Part shown: positions 53,038 to 61,733 of the stretch, piece by piece
Position numbering within the stretch: position 1 is the first letter of the stretch
How the letters are laid out: the number at the start of each line of letters is the position of its first letter
Source: Limimaricola hongkongensis DSM 17492
GTDB taxonomy: Bacteria; Pseudomonadota; Alphaproteobacteria; Rhodobacterales; Rhodobacteraceae
Length of the DNA stretch: 64,000 bases
Direction: 5' to 3'
NCBI RefSeq assembly: GCF_000600975.2
Contig: NZ_KK088649.1
Coordinates: 456,702-520,701, forward strand
Program-made: the position numbers and the translations under genes
Notes under the pieces: model-generated
Databases searched by the model: none
What the model saw: only the letters and a program-made list of their open reading frames with translations
Told to the model about the DNA's origin: nothing

Positions 53038-53119
53038 TCCAGATCAGGGATGAGACATCATCGACCGATCACTACCGTATGGCCGGTATAATGTGCATCG
53101 GCTGAGAAATTGTAAAGCC

Positions 53120-53857
53120 TCAGGCCACGAGCCGCACCAGCATCCACAGCCCCATCCCGGCCATCATCAGGTTCTCGGTGAGCGAGATGAACCCCAGCGG
53201 CACGTTGCTGTCGCCGCCGACGCAGGCGCATTTCAGCTCCCGCCTGTCGATCCAGACCGCCTTGATCACCGACACCGCGCCCACCGTGCCGATGAACAGC
53301 GCCAGCGGCGCCGAGACCCATGTGAGCAGCAGCGCGGTCATCAGCACCCCCGCCACCGCTTCGGCCCAGGGGTAGACATAGGCGTAGGGCACCCATTTCT
53401 GCGCCAAGAGGTCGTAGTTCAGAAAACCGTTGGTGAACCCCTCCACGTCGCGCAGCTTCTGCAGCGCCAGCAGGCACATCGAGATCGAGATGAACCAGCC
53501 GATGGTCTGCCAGGCGAGAAAGCTGCCCAGCGCCACCCATGTCACCGCGATGGCGAGCGCCAGCCCCATGCCGAAGATGGCGATCACCGGCGCATAGGTC
53601 GTGCCCTCGGGCTTGGCCGGGCGCATGTCGAAATGCGCGCGCAGATCGTCATAGCCGCCGATGCGCTTGCCATCGATGAAGGTCTGCGGCGTGGTCTTCA
53701 CCCCGTGCTCGCGCATGAAGGCGTCGGTCGCCTCGCGCGTGGTGAGCGGGTGATCCTCGACCTCGAACCCCCTGGATTTCAGCAAATGAAGCGACTTCTG
53801 CCCGAACGGGCAGAGGTGCTTGGGCATCGACATGCGGTAGAGCTTGGCTTCGGCCAT
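53120..53857 (-). CDS. Glutaredoxin domain fused to MauE/DoxX-like membrane domain
   Basis: A 245-residue redox membrane protein. Residues 1-75 are a glutaredoxin fold with LYRMSMPKHLCPFGQKSLHL (CPFG: a single active-site Cys rather than CPxC), then TTPQTFIDGKRIGGYDDL (cis-Pro and GGxDD glutathione site). The remainder has about four transmembrane helices of the MauE/DoxX type (WFISISMCLLALQKLRDVEG, YVYPWAEAVAGVLMTALLLT). A CACVGGDSNVPLGF loop near the C-terminus carries two more Cys. It may pass electrons or disulfides between cytoplasm and membrane. AGGAG lies 10 bases before the chosen start; the longer frame to 53929 is less likely. Confidence 0.88.
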   Translation of the reverse strand: MAEAKLYRMSMPKHLCPFGQKSLHLLKSRGFEVEDHPLTTREATDAFMREHGVKTTPQTFIDGKRIGGYDDLRAHFDMRPAKPEGTTYAPVIAIFGMGLALAIAVTWVALGSFLAWQTIGWFISISMCLLALQKLRDVEGFTNGFLNYDLLAQKWVPYAYVYPWAEAVAGVLMTALLLTWVSAPLALFIGTVGAVSVIKAVWIDRRELKCACVGGDSNVPLGFISLTENLMMAGMGLWMLVRLVA

Positions 53858-53935
53858 GGCGGGGGCTCCTCTCGACTGGGCTTGCCCCCGCAACGCCCCT
53901 CCAGCGCGGGAAGGTTCCCCGCGCGTCACATCGCG

Positions 53936-55150
53936 TCAGAGCGCGCCGAGCAGCGCCGGCGTGGGCCATGCGTCGGCGGGCATGCCGAGCCGCTGCTGTT
54001 CGGCCTGCACCGCCTGCCGGGTCATTTCGCCGAGGATGCCGTCGGCGCCGCCGACATCGTAGCCGCGCGCCTGCAGCTTTTCCTGCAGTCGCACCATTTC
54101 GTTGCCCGACAGCCCCGGCGCGGCGTTGCCCGCGTCATAGACCGGCGCGCCGCTCAGCCGGTTGGCGAAATAGGCGGCGGTGGTGACGTAGACGAGGCTC
54201 TGGTTCCATTCGAAATAGACCCGGAAGTTCGGGTAGGCGAGAAAGGCCGGGCCGTCCTTGCCCATCGGCAGCAGCACCGAGGCGGGCAGGTCGGCGCGGC
54301 CCAGATCGCCCGAGCGCCCGGCGATACCCAGCGCCTGCCATTCGGAGACGGGCTTTTGCGTGTCGAGCCCGGTCTGGCTCCAGTCGAGCCCCTCGGGCAC
54401 CACGATCTCCTGCAGCCACGGCTCGTTGGCGCGCCAGCCCAGATGCGCCAGCATCTTGCCGCCCGACAAAAGCGCGTCGCGCGGCGAGTTCTTGAGATCG
54501 ACGCGCCCGTCGCCATCGCCATCGACGCCGTTCACGAGGATGTCCTCGGGCAGCATCTGCACCTGCCCGATCTCGCCGGCCCAGGCGCCGGTGGTCGAGG
54601 CCGGGTCGAGGCCGCCTTTCGCGTAAAGCTCGATGGCGGCGATGAGCTGCGGGCGGAACAGCTCGGGGCGGCGGCAGTCATGCGCCAGCGTGGCGAGCGC
54701 GTCGGCGGTGTTGAAATCGCCCTGCACCGCGCCGTAATCGGTCTCGAACGCCCAGAAGGCCAGAAGCACGCCGCGCGGCACGCCGTATTCGGCCTCGATC
54801 CGGTCGAAGGTCGCGTCGTATCTTTCGGCGTTGGCGCGGCCATTGGCGATCCGGTTCTCGGAGATCAGGCGGCGCGAGAAATCGACGAAATCGCGTTGGA
54901 ACACGCCCTGCGCGCGGTCGGCCTTGAGCACCGCCGGATCGGTGCGGATGCCGGAGAAGAAGGCGTCGACGGTCTCTGGCGCGTGGCCCAGCGCCGTGGC
55001 CTCGGCCTTCACGCCATCGACCCATGCGCCGAAATCGCCGCCGCAGGGCGGCTTGGGGCCGGTGGCCTCCTGCGCCTGCGTGAGGGCGGGGGCGAAGGCG
55101 GGGAGGGCCGCGAGAATCAGCGGGGCGAGAAGACGGGCCTTGGGGCGCAT
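53936..55150 (-). CDS. Membrane-bound lytic murein transglycosylase B-like protein
   Basis: A 404-residue periplasmic enzyme cleaving peptidoglycan. A signal peptide (LLAPLILAALPAFAPALTQA) is followed by the MltB/SLT_2 domain, with the catalytic Glu in LLAFWAFETDYGAVQGDF, then IGQVQMLPEDILVNGVDGDG, a typical SLT_2 segment. From about residue 340 a PG_binding_1 domain appears (LQEKLQARGYDVGGADGILG, then TRQAVQAEQQRLGM). Length and layout match the family. It ends 78 bp upstream of the start of the glutaredoxin/MauE gene, in the same direction. Confidence 0.93.
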   Translation of the reverse strand: MRPKARLLAPLILAALPAFAPALTQAQEATGPKPPCGGDFGAWVDGVKAEATALGHAPETVDAFFSGIRTDPAVLKADRAQGVFQRDFVDFSRRLISENRIANGRANAERYDATFDRIEAEYGVPRGVLLAFWAFETDYGAVQGDFNTADALATLAHDCRRPELFRPQLIAAIELYAKGGLDPASTTGAWAGEIGQVQMLPEDILVNGVDGDGDGRVDLKNSPRDALLSGGKMLAHLGWRANEPWLQEIVVPEGLDWSQTGLDTQKPVSEWQALGIAGRSGDLGRADLPASVLLPMGKDGPAFLAYPNFRVYFEWNQSLVYVTTAAYFANRLSGAPVYDAGNAAPGLSGNEMVRLQEKLQARGYDVGGADGILGEMTRQAVQAEQQRLGMPADAWPTPALLGAL

Positions 55151-55214
55151 GTGTGAATGTCCTGTCCGTTGCGGGTCGCGGCGGAGCCTGCCAGCCGCAC
55201 CGGGCATGGGCAAC

Positions 55215-56120
55215 TCACGTCCACGCCAGAACGATCACCACGCAAAACCCCGCCGCCCAAGCCTTCCACAGCATCGCGCAGGCGGCCTCGATCGCCGCCG
55301 GGCCGATGTCGCGAAAGCCCTGCGGGTTCACCCATGGAAAGTCCTGCATTCGCCCGTGATAGGCGCGCGGCCCCGACAGCGCCACGCCGAGCGCGCGCGC
55401 CATCGCCGCCTCGGGCCATCCGGCATTGGGCGAGCGGTGCAGCCGGGCCTCGGCGGCGATCTCGCGCCAGGGGGCGGGGCGGCCCGCGACGAGCCAGATC
55501 AGCAGCGCGGTGAGCCGGGCCGGGATCCAGTTCATCGCGTCGTCGAGCTTCGCGCTGGCCCAGCCGAAGCCTTCGTGGCGCGGCGTGCGGTAACCGATCA
55601 TCGAATCGGCGGTGTTGACGATCTTGTAGACCAAGAGGCCCGGCAGCCCGCCGATCAGGAACCAGAAGGCGGGCGCGGTGACGCCGTCGGAGAGGTTCTC
55701 GGCGGCGCTTTCGATCGCGGCGCGGGCGATGGCGGGCTCGTCCATTTCGCCGGTGTCACGCCCGACGATCATGGAAACCGCGCGGCGGCCTTCGGCGAGC
55801 GAATGGCGCAGTCCCCGCGCCACGGCGCGGACGTGATCGACGAGGCTGCGCTGCGCGAGCAGGATCGCGGCGACGAGAATTTCGGCAAAGGGGCCGGGCA
55901 GGGCGGCCAGCGCCTCGCCGAGCGAGAAGGCGGCGAAGACCAGCGCGGCGCAGGCGAGGATGCCGCGCCCGCGCGCCGTGCCGCCGATATTGAGCGTCCG
56001 GTCGAACCAGCCCACCGCCCGGCCCATCAGCACGGCGGGATGGGGGGCGCGGGACCAGATTTCGTCGGGCTCGCCGAAGGCGGCGTCGAGCGCCATGGCG
56101 ATGGCGAGCCAGAGGCTCAC
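55215..56120 (-). CDS. cobD: Adenosylcobinamide-phosphate synthase
   Basis: CobD (CbiB) is the integral membrane enzyme that joins the aminopropanol arm to cobyric acid. The GTG at 56120 gives [20 protein letters not shown] and overlaps the cobC stop (GTGA), so the two are coupled. Motifs: [57 protein letters not shown] and [20 protein letters not shown]. The 301-residue length and ~5 transmembrane segments fit. An internal ATG at 56096 is possible but would trim the first helix. Confidence 0.94.
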   Translation of the reverse strand: MSLWLAIAMALDAAFGEPDEIWSRAPHPAVLMGRAVGWFDRTLNIGGTARGRGILACAALVFAAFSLGEALAALPGPFAEILVAAILLAQRSLVDHVRAVARGLRHSLAEGRRAVSMIVGRDTGEMDEPAIARAAIESAAENLSDGVTAPAFWFLIGGLPGLLVYKIVNTADSMIGYRTPRHEGFGWASAKLDDAMNWIPARLTALLIWLVAGRPAPWREIAAEARLHRSPNAGWPEAAMARALGVALSGPRAYHGRMQDFPWVNPQGFRDIGPAAIEAACAMLWKAWAAGFCVVIVLAWT

Positions 56121-57052
56121 AGCGCCGCCTCGATCTGCCCCCAGCGGTCGGGCGCGGGCAGGCCGAGCCGCAGATGCGTGGCCGACCACGGGAAGACGCG
56201 GCTCCAGACGCCGCCCTGCGCCAGGCGGTCCTGCCACGCGGCGGCGTCGTCGACTTCGTAGAGACGGAACAGGTCGGTGCCGCCCGAGACGGTCGCGCCC
56301 TTGGCCGTCATCAGAGTGTCGAGCCGCGCCGCGTCGGATTTCAGCCGCTCGCGCGTGGTCCGGGCCCAGCCGTGATCCTCGAGCGCCCGCGCGCCGATGG
56401 CGAGCGCGGGGCCCGAAACCGGCCATGGCCCGAGGCTTTCGGCCAGCGCCTCGATCAATGCGGGTTCCGCGATGGCGAAGCCCAGGCGCAGACCGGCAAG
56501 ACCCCAGAACTTGCCAAAGCTTTTCAGCACCACCGTGCCGGGACGGCCCGCGAGCGCGATGAGCGAGGCATCGGGCCGGATGTCGCAGAAGCTTTCGTCG
56601 ATCACCGCGAATCCGGCGGTGATCTCGGAGGCCTGCCAGATCCGGCCATCGGGGTTGTTGGGATGCACCGCCACCTGCGCCTTGGCCGAGCGGGTGGAGA
56701 TCTTCCAGCCCGCGGCGGCAAAGGCGGCCTCGTGCTCGTTGTAGGTCGGCCCCGGAATCCGCACCGCGCCGGTCGGGGCAAGGCGAGGCAGCCGGGCGAT
56801 CAGCGCCGAGGCGCCGGGGGCGGCGAGGATCGCGGCGCCTTCGGGCACCCGCCAGAACCGCCGCGCGGCGGCGATCAGCCGGGCCTGGGCGCCCGCATCC
56901 GGCAGCGCGGTCCAGGCGTCGAAGGGCAGGGTGCCGACCGGGTAGGGCACGGGGTTGATGCCGGTCGACAGGTCGAGCCAGCCGTCGCGCGTGCCACCAT
57001 GGCGCGCGATCGCGGCGTCGAGCCCGCCGCCATGGTCGCGCGCGCCCGTCAT
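56117..57052 (-). CDS. cobC: Threonine-phosphate decarboxylase CobC (PLP-dependent)
   Basis: A 311-residue class II aminotransferase-fold enzyme making (R)-1-amino-2-propanol phosphate for the cobalamin nucleotide loop. N-terminal [16 protein letters not shown] is the family hallmark. PLP contacts include [25 protein letters not shown] and the Schiff-base lysine in [19 protein letters not shown]. It overlaps the DUF1636 gene upstream by 4 bp and cobD downstream by 4 bp, forming a tight three-gene unit. Confidence 0.93.
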   Translation of the reverse strand: MTGARDHGGGLDAAIARHGGTRDGWLDLSTGINPVPYPVGTLPFDAWTALPDAGAQARLIAAARRFWRVPEGAAILAAPGASALIARLPRLAPTGAVRIPGPTYNEHEAAFAAAGWKISTRSAKAQVAVHPNNPDGRIWQASEITAGFAVIDESFCDIRPDASLIALAGRPGTVVLKSFGKFWGLAGLRLGFAIAEPALIEALAESLGPWPVSGPALAIGARALEDHGWARTTRERLKSDAARLDTLMTAKGATVSGGTDLFRLYEVDDAAAWQDRLAQGGVWSRVFPWSATHLRLGLPAPDRWGQIEAAL

Positions 57053-57432
57053 TCGGCGTCGGGCAGCGGCGGGTGGCGGGTCACGAAGTGCCCTTTCACG
57101 GCCTGCGGCCATGTCCGGTAGGGCACCTGGCCCGTCGCGCTCTCGCCGTGCAGCACCGCCCAGTCGACGATGCCGCGCGCCGTTTCCTCCGAAACCTCGA
57201 ACCGGCCCAGCGTGTAGTTCAGCTTGCCCGCCGCCTGCACGGCGACGTTGCAGCCCTGCTGGCAGCCCATCAGGCAGGAAACGCGGCGGGTGCGCACCGG
57301 CATGTCCTTGGCCGCCGCCTCGACCAGCGCGGCGAGACGTTCGCCGTCGGTCGCGCCGGAGGCGGCGTCCCAGCCCTCGCGCTTGCAGGTGTCGCAGATG
57401 GTGATCCAGGTGGTGGGGCTTTGTGTGCTCAT
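57049..57432 (-). CDS. DUF1636 family (putative metal-binding) protein, second copy
   Basis: A 127-residue protein with two Cys pairs, [13 protein letters not shown] at the N-terminus and [20 protein letters not shown] near residue 55, the DUF1636 arrangement. It is the first gene of the DUF1636-cobC-cobD unit. It is longer than the paralogue at 47684-48016 and has three Cys in the second cluster. The consistent placement with cobalamin genes suggests a cobalt or Fe-S role, which is inference. Confidence 0.88.
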   Translation of the reverse strand: MSTQSPTTWITICDTCKREGWDAASGATDGERLAALVEAAAKDMPVRTRRVSCLMGCQQGCNVAVQAAGKLNYTLGRFEVSEETARGIVDWAVLHGESATGQVPYRTWPQAVKGHFVTRHPPLPDAE

Positions 57433-57452
57433 GGCGCCGGTTCAAACCGAAA

Positions 57453-57483
57453 ACCGCCCCGTCCACAAGCGGGACGGGGCGGT
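57453..57483 (-). terminator. Intrinsic terminator after the glutathionyl-hydroquinone reductase gene
   Basis: A 12-bp perfect stem, ACCGCCCCGTCC/GGACGGGGCGGT, encloses a 7-base loop. On the minus strand TTTTCGGTTT follows. It separates the reductase gene from the cobC operon in the same direction. Confidence 0.85.
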
Positions 57484-57511
57484 TTCGAAGCGTCGGCGCG
57501 GCGCGGTGCCG

Positions 57512-58510
57512 TCAGGCGGCGTCGCGTTGCCCGATTCCTTCGCGCCCATGCGGGGCCATCAGGTCGAGATCCGGCCCGATCGGCACGATGCGGTGCGGGT
57601 TAATCGTCTCGTGGCTGTAGTGGTAGTGATGGGTGATGTGGTCGAAATGTACCGTCGGCGCCACGCCCGGCCATTGGTACAGCTCGCGCGTGTAATTCCA
57701 GAGGTTCGGATATTCGACCAGCTTGGCGCGGTTGCACTTGAAGTGGCCGTGATAGACCGCGTCGAAACGGATCAACGTGGTAAAAAGCCGCCAGTCGGCC
57801 TCGGTGATCTCGTCGCCCATCAGGTAGCGCTTTTCGGACAGCCGCGCCTCGAGCCAGTCGAGGCTGTCGAACAGCTCGCCCACCGCCTCGTCATAGGCGT
57901 CTTGCGTGGTCGCGAAGCCCGCCTTGTACACGCCGTTGTTGACGCTGTGATAGACCCGCTCGTTGACCTCCTCGATGTCACTCCGCAGCGGCTCGGGCCA
58001 GTAATCGTCGCGGTTGCCGGTGAGGTCGTCGAAGGCCGAGTTCAGCATGCGGATGATCTCGGCGCTCTCGTTCGAGACGATGGTGCCGCGCTCGGTATCC
58101 CACAGCACCGGCACCGTGACGCGGCCCGAGATCTGAGGGTCGGCCTTGGTGTAGATGTCGCGCAGGAAGGGCAGGTCGAACAGGCGATCGCCCGTGGCGC
58201 CGTCGAAATCGGCGCGGAACTCCCAGCCCTCGGACAGCATCTCGGGGTGCACGACGCTGACGCCGATATGCGCCTCGAGGCCCTTCAGCGCGCGAAAGAT
58301 CAGGGCACGATGCGCCCAGGGGCAGGCATAGGAGACATAGAGGTGGTAGCGGCCCGACTGCGCCGGAAACCCGCCTTCGCCGGAGGGGCCCGGCGCCCCG
58401 TCGGGAGTGATCCAGTTGCGGAACGCCGTGGTGGAGCGTTCGAATTTCCCGCCGGTCGACTTGGTGTCGTACCAGACATCCTGCCATTCGCCGTTGTGCA
58501 AGCGTCCCAT
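57512..58510 (-). CDS. Glutathionyl-hydroquinone reductase (Xi-class GST)
   Basis: A 332-residue cytoplasmic enzyme removing glutathione from S-glutathionyl-hydroquinones (YqjG/PcpF type). The catalytic Cys63 lies in LYVSYACPWAHRALIF. Further family segments are VTVPVLWDTERGTIVSNESA, VYHSVNNGVYKAGFA, TEADWRLFTTLIRFDAVYHG and YQWPGVAPTVHFDHITHHYH. The second of two adjacent ATGs (58510) is chosen since GGAG then has a 6-base spacing; 58513 is the alternative. A terminator follows. Confidence 0.94.
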   Translation of the reverse strand: MGRLHNGEWQDVWYDTKSTGGKFERSTTAFRNWITPDGAPGPSGEGGFPAQSGRYHLYVSYACPWAHRALIFRALKGLEAHIGVSVVHPEMLSEGWEFRADFDGATGDRLFDLPFLRDIYTKADPQISGRVTVPVLWDTERGTIVSNESAEIIRMLNSAFDDLTGNRDDYWPEPLRSDIEEVNERVYHSVNNGVYKAGFATTQDAYDEAVGELFDSLDWLEARLSEKRYLMGDEITEADWRLFTTLIRFDAVYHGHFKCNRAKLVEYPNLWNYTRELYQWPGVAPTVHFDHITHHYHYSHETINPHRIVPIGPDLDLMAPHGREGIGQRDAA

Positions 58511-58513
58511 CAT

Positions 58514-58982
58514 CGGCTCCTCGGTTGTATCGGTTCCCCTCCTATCTAGGTCAGGACCGCCGCCGCGGGCAGGCCGCTGCGCGAACAGGAGTTGTGCGGT
58601 TCCCGCGCGGAACGGAGCATGGCGATCGGGGCGCGGCCAGACGCATTGAAAGGGGCGAACGGCACCGGACGCATCGGCTCAGGAGTTGTGCGGCCGGGCG
58701 CGGCCACGGCTTGCGGTATAGTTTGTGTTGCTTTTTTGACGCAGTTCTTTTTTGGCGTGGATATCGCCGCGTTCCCCTACGTCAATTTCGTTTGACGCCC
58801 CGTCCGACGGGCTCATATCTCGGAACGAAGAGGGCGAAGCGCGGTCCTGTTGCAAAAATGTCCCTCCTTTCAGCCATCGCTTGCGCTGGGGGACCGGATT
58901 TGAAAGGCCCGCGTTCAGCGACCATGGAACCCGCAACGGACCCCGGTGAACGGCCGGACTCTGGACCCGAAAGGACAATGAA
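58514..58982. promoter_or_regulatory. Regulatory region upstream of the DUF481 protein
   Basis: This 469-bp gap lies between divergent genes. It contains an exact 14-bp direct repeat CAGGAGTTGTGCGG at 58586-58599 and 58680-58693. A promoter-like TTGACG (58736-58741) with GATATC 18 bases later is followed by the inverted repeat CGTCAA-N6-TTGACG at 58780-58797. The RBS GAAAGGAC precedes the ATG at 58983. Open frames across the gap have no coding character that I can defend. Confidence 0.45.
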
Positions 58983-59828
58983 ATGACCGCCACTTACAAA
59001 CTCCTGATGGCCTCCACCATCCTCGGCCTGCTTGGCACCTCGGCCATCGCGCAGACCTTCGACGCCGCCGAGGGCCGCGTCTTCGGCACCGAGAACCGTC
59101 TCGACGACAACCTCGAGGATCTCGACGAGGACATCGAAGACGATTTCGAAGTCGAAGACCCGACCTTCGGCAACGAAGGCCGTGAGCTGGGCTTCACCGG
59201 CTCGATCTCGGCCCGCGGCACCGCGACCGACGGCAACACCGACGTCGCCACCATCGGTCTTGGCGCGCGCTTCGGCTTCTTCGACGGCATCAACGGCCAC
59301 GAGATGCGCCTGAGCTATTCCTATGCCGAGGAAGATGGCGACGAGCTGACCAACAACCTGCTCGCCGGCTACGACTATACCCGCGACTTCTCGGACACCT
59401 TCTACGGCTTCGCGACCGCCGTGCTCGCCTATGACGAGTTCGACAGCTTCGAAACCGATGCCTTCGTCGGCGTCGGCGTCGGCTACCGCGTGTTCGACAC
59501 CGCCGACGTGCAGTGGACCGTGCAGGCGGGCCCGGGCTACCGTTACCTCGAAGCCGACAGCGGCGAAGAGATCGACGAAGCCGCGCTTTCGGTGTCGTCG
59601 AACTACTACAACCGCATCAACGAGGACATGTTCATCACGAACGACACCGACGTCCTCGCTTCGGATCGCGACACCTATGTCACCAACGATTTCGGCGTGA
59701 CCGTCTCGATGAGCAACGCGCTGGCGCTGCGCACCAACCTGTTCACCGAGTACCGCACCGACCCGGAGCCCGGCTTCGACGACACCGACAACACCCTCGG
59801 CGTGTCGGTCGTCTACTCCTTCAACTGA
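58983..59828 (+). CDS. DUF481-like outer membrane beta-barrel protein
   Basis: A 281-residue outer-membrane protein. The signal peptide ends near TSAIAQ (MASTILGLLGTSAIAQTF). A very acidic linker (residues ~38-60, DDNLEDLDEDIEDDFEVEDP) is followed by alternating beta strands (LGFTGSISARGTATDGNTDV, HEMRLSYSYAEEDG, VQWTVQAGPGYRYLEADS, LALRTNLFTEYRT). It ends VSVVYSFN; a terminal aromatic near the end is typical of barrels. The pattern fits DUF481 (YdiY-like, salt-induced outer-membrane protein). The gene uses codons ending in C heavily and has its own strong terminator, suggesting high expression. Confidence 0.88.
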   Translation: MTATYKLLMASTILGLLGTSAIAQTFDAAEGRVFGTENRLDDNLEDLDEDIEDDFEVEDPTFGNEGRELGFTGSISARGTATDGNTDVATIGLGARFGFFDGINGHEMRLSYSYAEEDGDELTNNLLAGYDYTRDFSDTFYGFATAVLAYDEFDSFETDAFVGVGVGYRVFDTADVQWTVQAGPGYRYLEADSGEEIDEAALSVSSNYYNRINEDMFITNDTDVLASDRDTYVTNDFGVTVSMSNALALRTNLFTEYRTDPEPGFDDTDNTLGVSVVYSFN

Positions 59829-59855
59829 TCTTTCTCGATCGGTTGCATTCCGAGA

Positions 59856-59886
59856 GGGGAGGTGGGGCAACCCACCTCCCCTTTTT
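59856..59886 (+). terminator. Strong intrinsic terminator after the DUF481 gene
   Basis: An 11-bp perfect stem GGGGAGGTGGG/CCCACCTCCCC with a GCAA tetraloop is followed by TTTTT. Confidence 0.95.
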
Positions 59887-59984
59887 CGTGCGCGGGGGCC
59901 CGGCCGCGCAACGTGACGAAGTTGCTATTTGATGACGGCGGCCGACCGGGCCAATCTGGCCGCGACACAGGACGGAGGATCTGC

Positions 59985-61649
59985 ATGCGCCATTTGTTGA
60001 CGAGCACCGCTCTCTTCTTCTGGGCCGGCGCGGCGCTGGCGCAGGACGCGGCGCTGCTCCTGGGCACCGAGCGCTACGAGACGCTGGGCCGGCTGTCGCG
60101 CGGCACCGAGATCCTCGATGCGGCGGACGGGTTGCGGGAGCTGGGGTTCGAGGTGTTCTCCCTGCCCAATGGCCGGGCCGGGACCACCGCCGAAACCGCG
60201 CGCGGCTGGCTCGAACGGGTGCCGGAGGCGAACCGGCTGGTGGTGGCGCTGTCGGGGCGGTTCGCGACCGACGGGGCGCGCAGCTGGTTTCTGACCGCCG
60301 AGGCCGAGGGGCCGGGGCTTTTGACGCCGGGTGCCGCGGCGCTGCCGGTCGAGGGGGTGCTCAGGGCGCTGGCCGAGGCGCCGGGCCGGTCGCTGCTCTT
60401 GATCGCGGTGGAGCCGGACGGATCGGACAGCTTCGATCCTTGGGTCGGAGAGGGGCTCGGTGCGCTCGAGATCCCGCAGGGCGTCACGGTGCTGACCGGC
60501 AGCCCGCGCGCGGTGGCGCGTTTCATGGAAGGGCCCCTGGCCGAACCGCGCGGCGATCTCTCGCGCGCGATCCGCGAGGCCGACGGGCTGGAGGCGCAGG
60601 GCTACCTGCCGCGCGCGCGCGTGTTCATGCCCGACCGGGTCGAGACGCCGGAGGCGCCGGACGCCCCGGAGGAAGCCTCTGCCGCCGAGGCGGCGCTGTG
60701 GCGCGGCACCGTCGCGCTCGGCACGGTCGAGGCCTATCGCGATTATCTCGGGCGGTATCCGCGCGGCGTGCACGCCGACGAGGCCGAAACCGCCATCGCC
60801 GAAATCATCGCCGAACCCGACCGCGAGCAGCGGTTGGCCGAGGAGGCGCTCGATCTCGACCGCGAGCAGCGCCGGGATATCCAGCGCAGCCTGAGCCTGC
60901 TGGATTTCAACACCCGCGGCATCGACGGCATCTTCGGCCCCGGCACGCGGCAGGCGATCACCAACTGGCAGCAGCAGAACGGCTTTTCGCAGACCTCATA
61001 TCTTACGCCCGAGCAGATCAGCCGGATCGACGCGCAGGCCGCGCGCCGCGCCGCCGAGCTGGAGGCCGAGGCTGAGCGCCAGCGGCAGCAGGCGGCGCGG
61101 GCCGACCGCTCCTTCTGGGAGGAAACCGGGTCGCGCGGCGACGAGCCGGGGCTTCGGGCCTATCTCGACCGCTATCCCGACGGGTTGTTCGCCGAGACCG
61201 CCGCCGACCGGCTGGCGTTGATCGAGGACGAAAAGCGCCGCGCCGCGCAGGCCGAGGACCGCGCCGCATGGGACCGCGCGCGCGAGGCCGACACGATCGA
61301 GGCGTATCGCGATTACCGCCGGGCCTTTGCCCAGGGCAGCTTCGGCGAAGAGGCCGAGGCGCGAATCGCCGCGCTCCGGCAGGAGGCGGCGCAAAGCGAG
61401 ACGCGCGCACAGGCCGAGCAGGTCGAGCGCGACCTGGGGCTCAACGCGCTGACCGCGCGGCTGGTCGAGCAGCGGCTTGATGCGCAGGGGCTGGAACCCG
61501 GCGAGGTGGATGGCGAATTCGACAAGCAGACCCGTCGCGCGATTCGCCGCTACCAGCGCGACCGCGAGCTGGAGGCGTCGGGCTTTCTCGACGAGGCGAC
61601 CGTGGTGCGGCTGCTGGCCGATTCGGTCAGCGACATCGTCGATCCCTGA
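59985..61649 (+). CDS. Degenerate caspase-like protein with two peptidoglycan-binding domains
   Basis: A 554-residue secreted protein (signal peptide MRHLLTSTALFFWAGAALAQ) started by GGAGG 7 bases before ATG. Residues ~22-200 resemble a caspase/metacaspase fold (AALLLGTERYETLGRL, ADGLRELGFEVFSLPNG). The His of the usual GHG is replaced (VVALSGRFATDG), and no catalytic Cys is seen in LLLIAVEPDGSDSF, so it looks inactive. Two PG_binding_1 domains follow, near residues 300-345 (LLDFNTRGIDGIFGPGTRQA) and 490-545 (VDGEFDKQTRRAIRRYQRDR). Between them are Ala/Glu/Arg-rich coiled stretches with repeated EAYRDY-type motifs. Probably a periplasmic scaffold binding peptidoglycan. Confidence 0.82.
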   Translation: MRHLLTSTALFFWAGAALAQDAALLLGTERYETLGRLSRGTEILDAADGLRELGFEVFSLPNGRAGTTAETARGWLERVPEANRLVVALSGRFATDGARSWFLTAEAEGPGLLTPGAAALPVEGVLRALAEAPGRSLLLIAVEPDGSDSFDPWVGEGLGALEIPQGVTVLTGSPRAVARFMEGPLAEPRGDLSRAIREADGLEAQGYLPRARVFMPDRVETPEAPDAPEEASAAEAALWRGTVALGTVEAYRDYLGRYPRGVHADEAETAIAEIIAEPDREQRLAEEALDLDREQRRDIQRSLSLLDFNTRGIDGIFGPGTRQAITNWQQQNGFSQTSYLTPEQISRIDAQAARRAAELEAEAERQRQQAARADRSFWEETGSRGDEPGLRAYLDRYPDGLFAETAADRLALIEDEKRRAAQAEDRAAWDRAREADTIEAYRDYRRAFAQGSFGEEAEARIAALRQEAAQSETRAQAEQVERDLGLNALTARLVEQRLDAQGLEPGEVDGEFDKQTRRAIRRYQRDRELEASGFLDEATVVRLLADSVSDIVDP

Positions 61650-61656
61650 GCGTCCC

Positions 61657-61681
61657 GCCCCCGCCCGCGGAGGGCGGGGGC
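61657..61681 (+). terminator. GC-rich hairpin after the caspase-like gene
   Basis: GCCCCCGCCC and GGGCGGGGGC pair perfectly around GCGGA, 7 bases after the stop codon. There is no U-tract, so it may be a factor-assisted stop or an mRNA 3'-end stabiliser. Confidence 0.55.
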
Positions 61682-61733
61682 ATCGCCTAGAGGGGCGGGA
61701 ACATCGCACCAGGCGGGGCCGGGCAAACGGAAA

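Noticed and set aside
58525-58986. 153-codon plus-strand frame before the DUF481 gene
   Set aside because: No RBS at its start and Arg/Gly-rich random composition; it covers a region with repeats and promoter-like elements.
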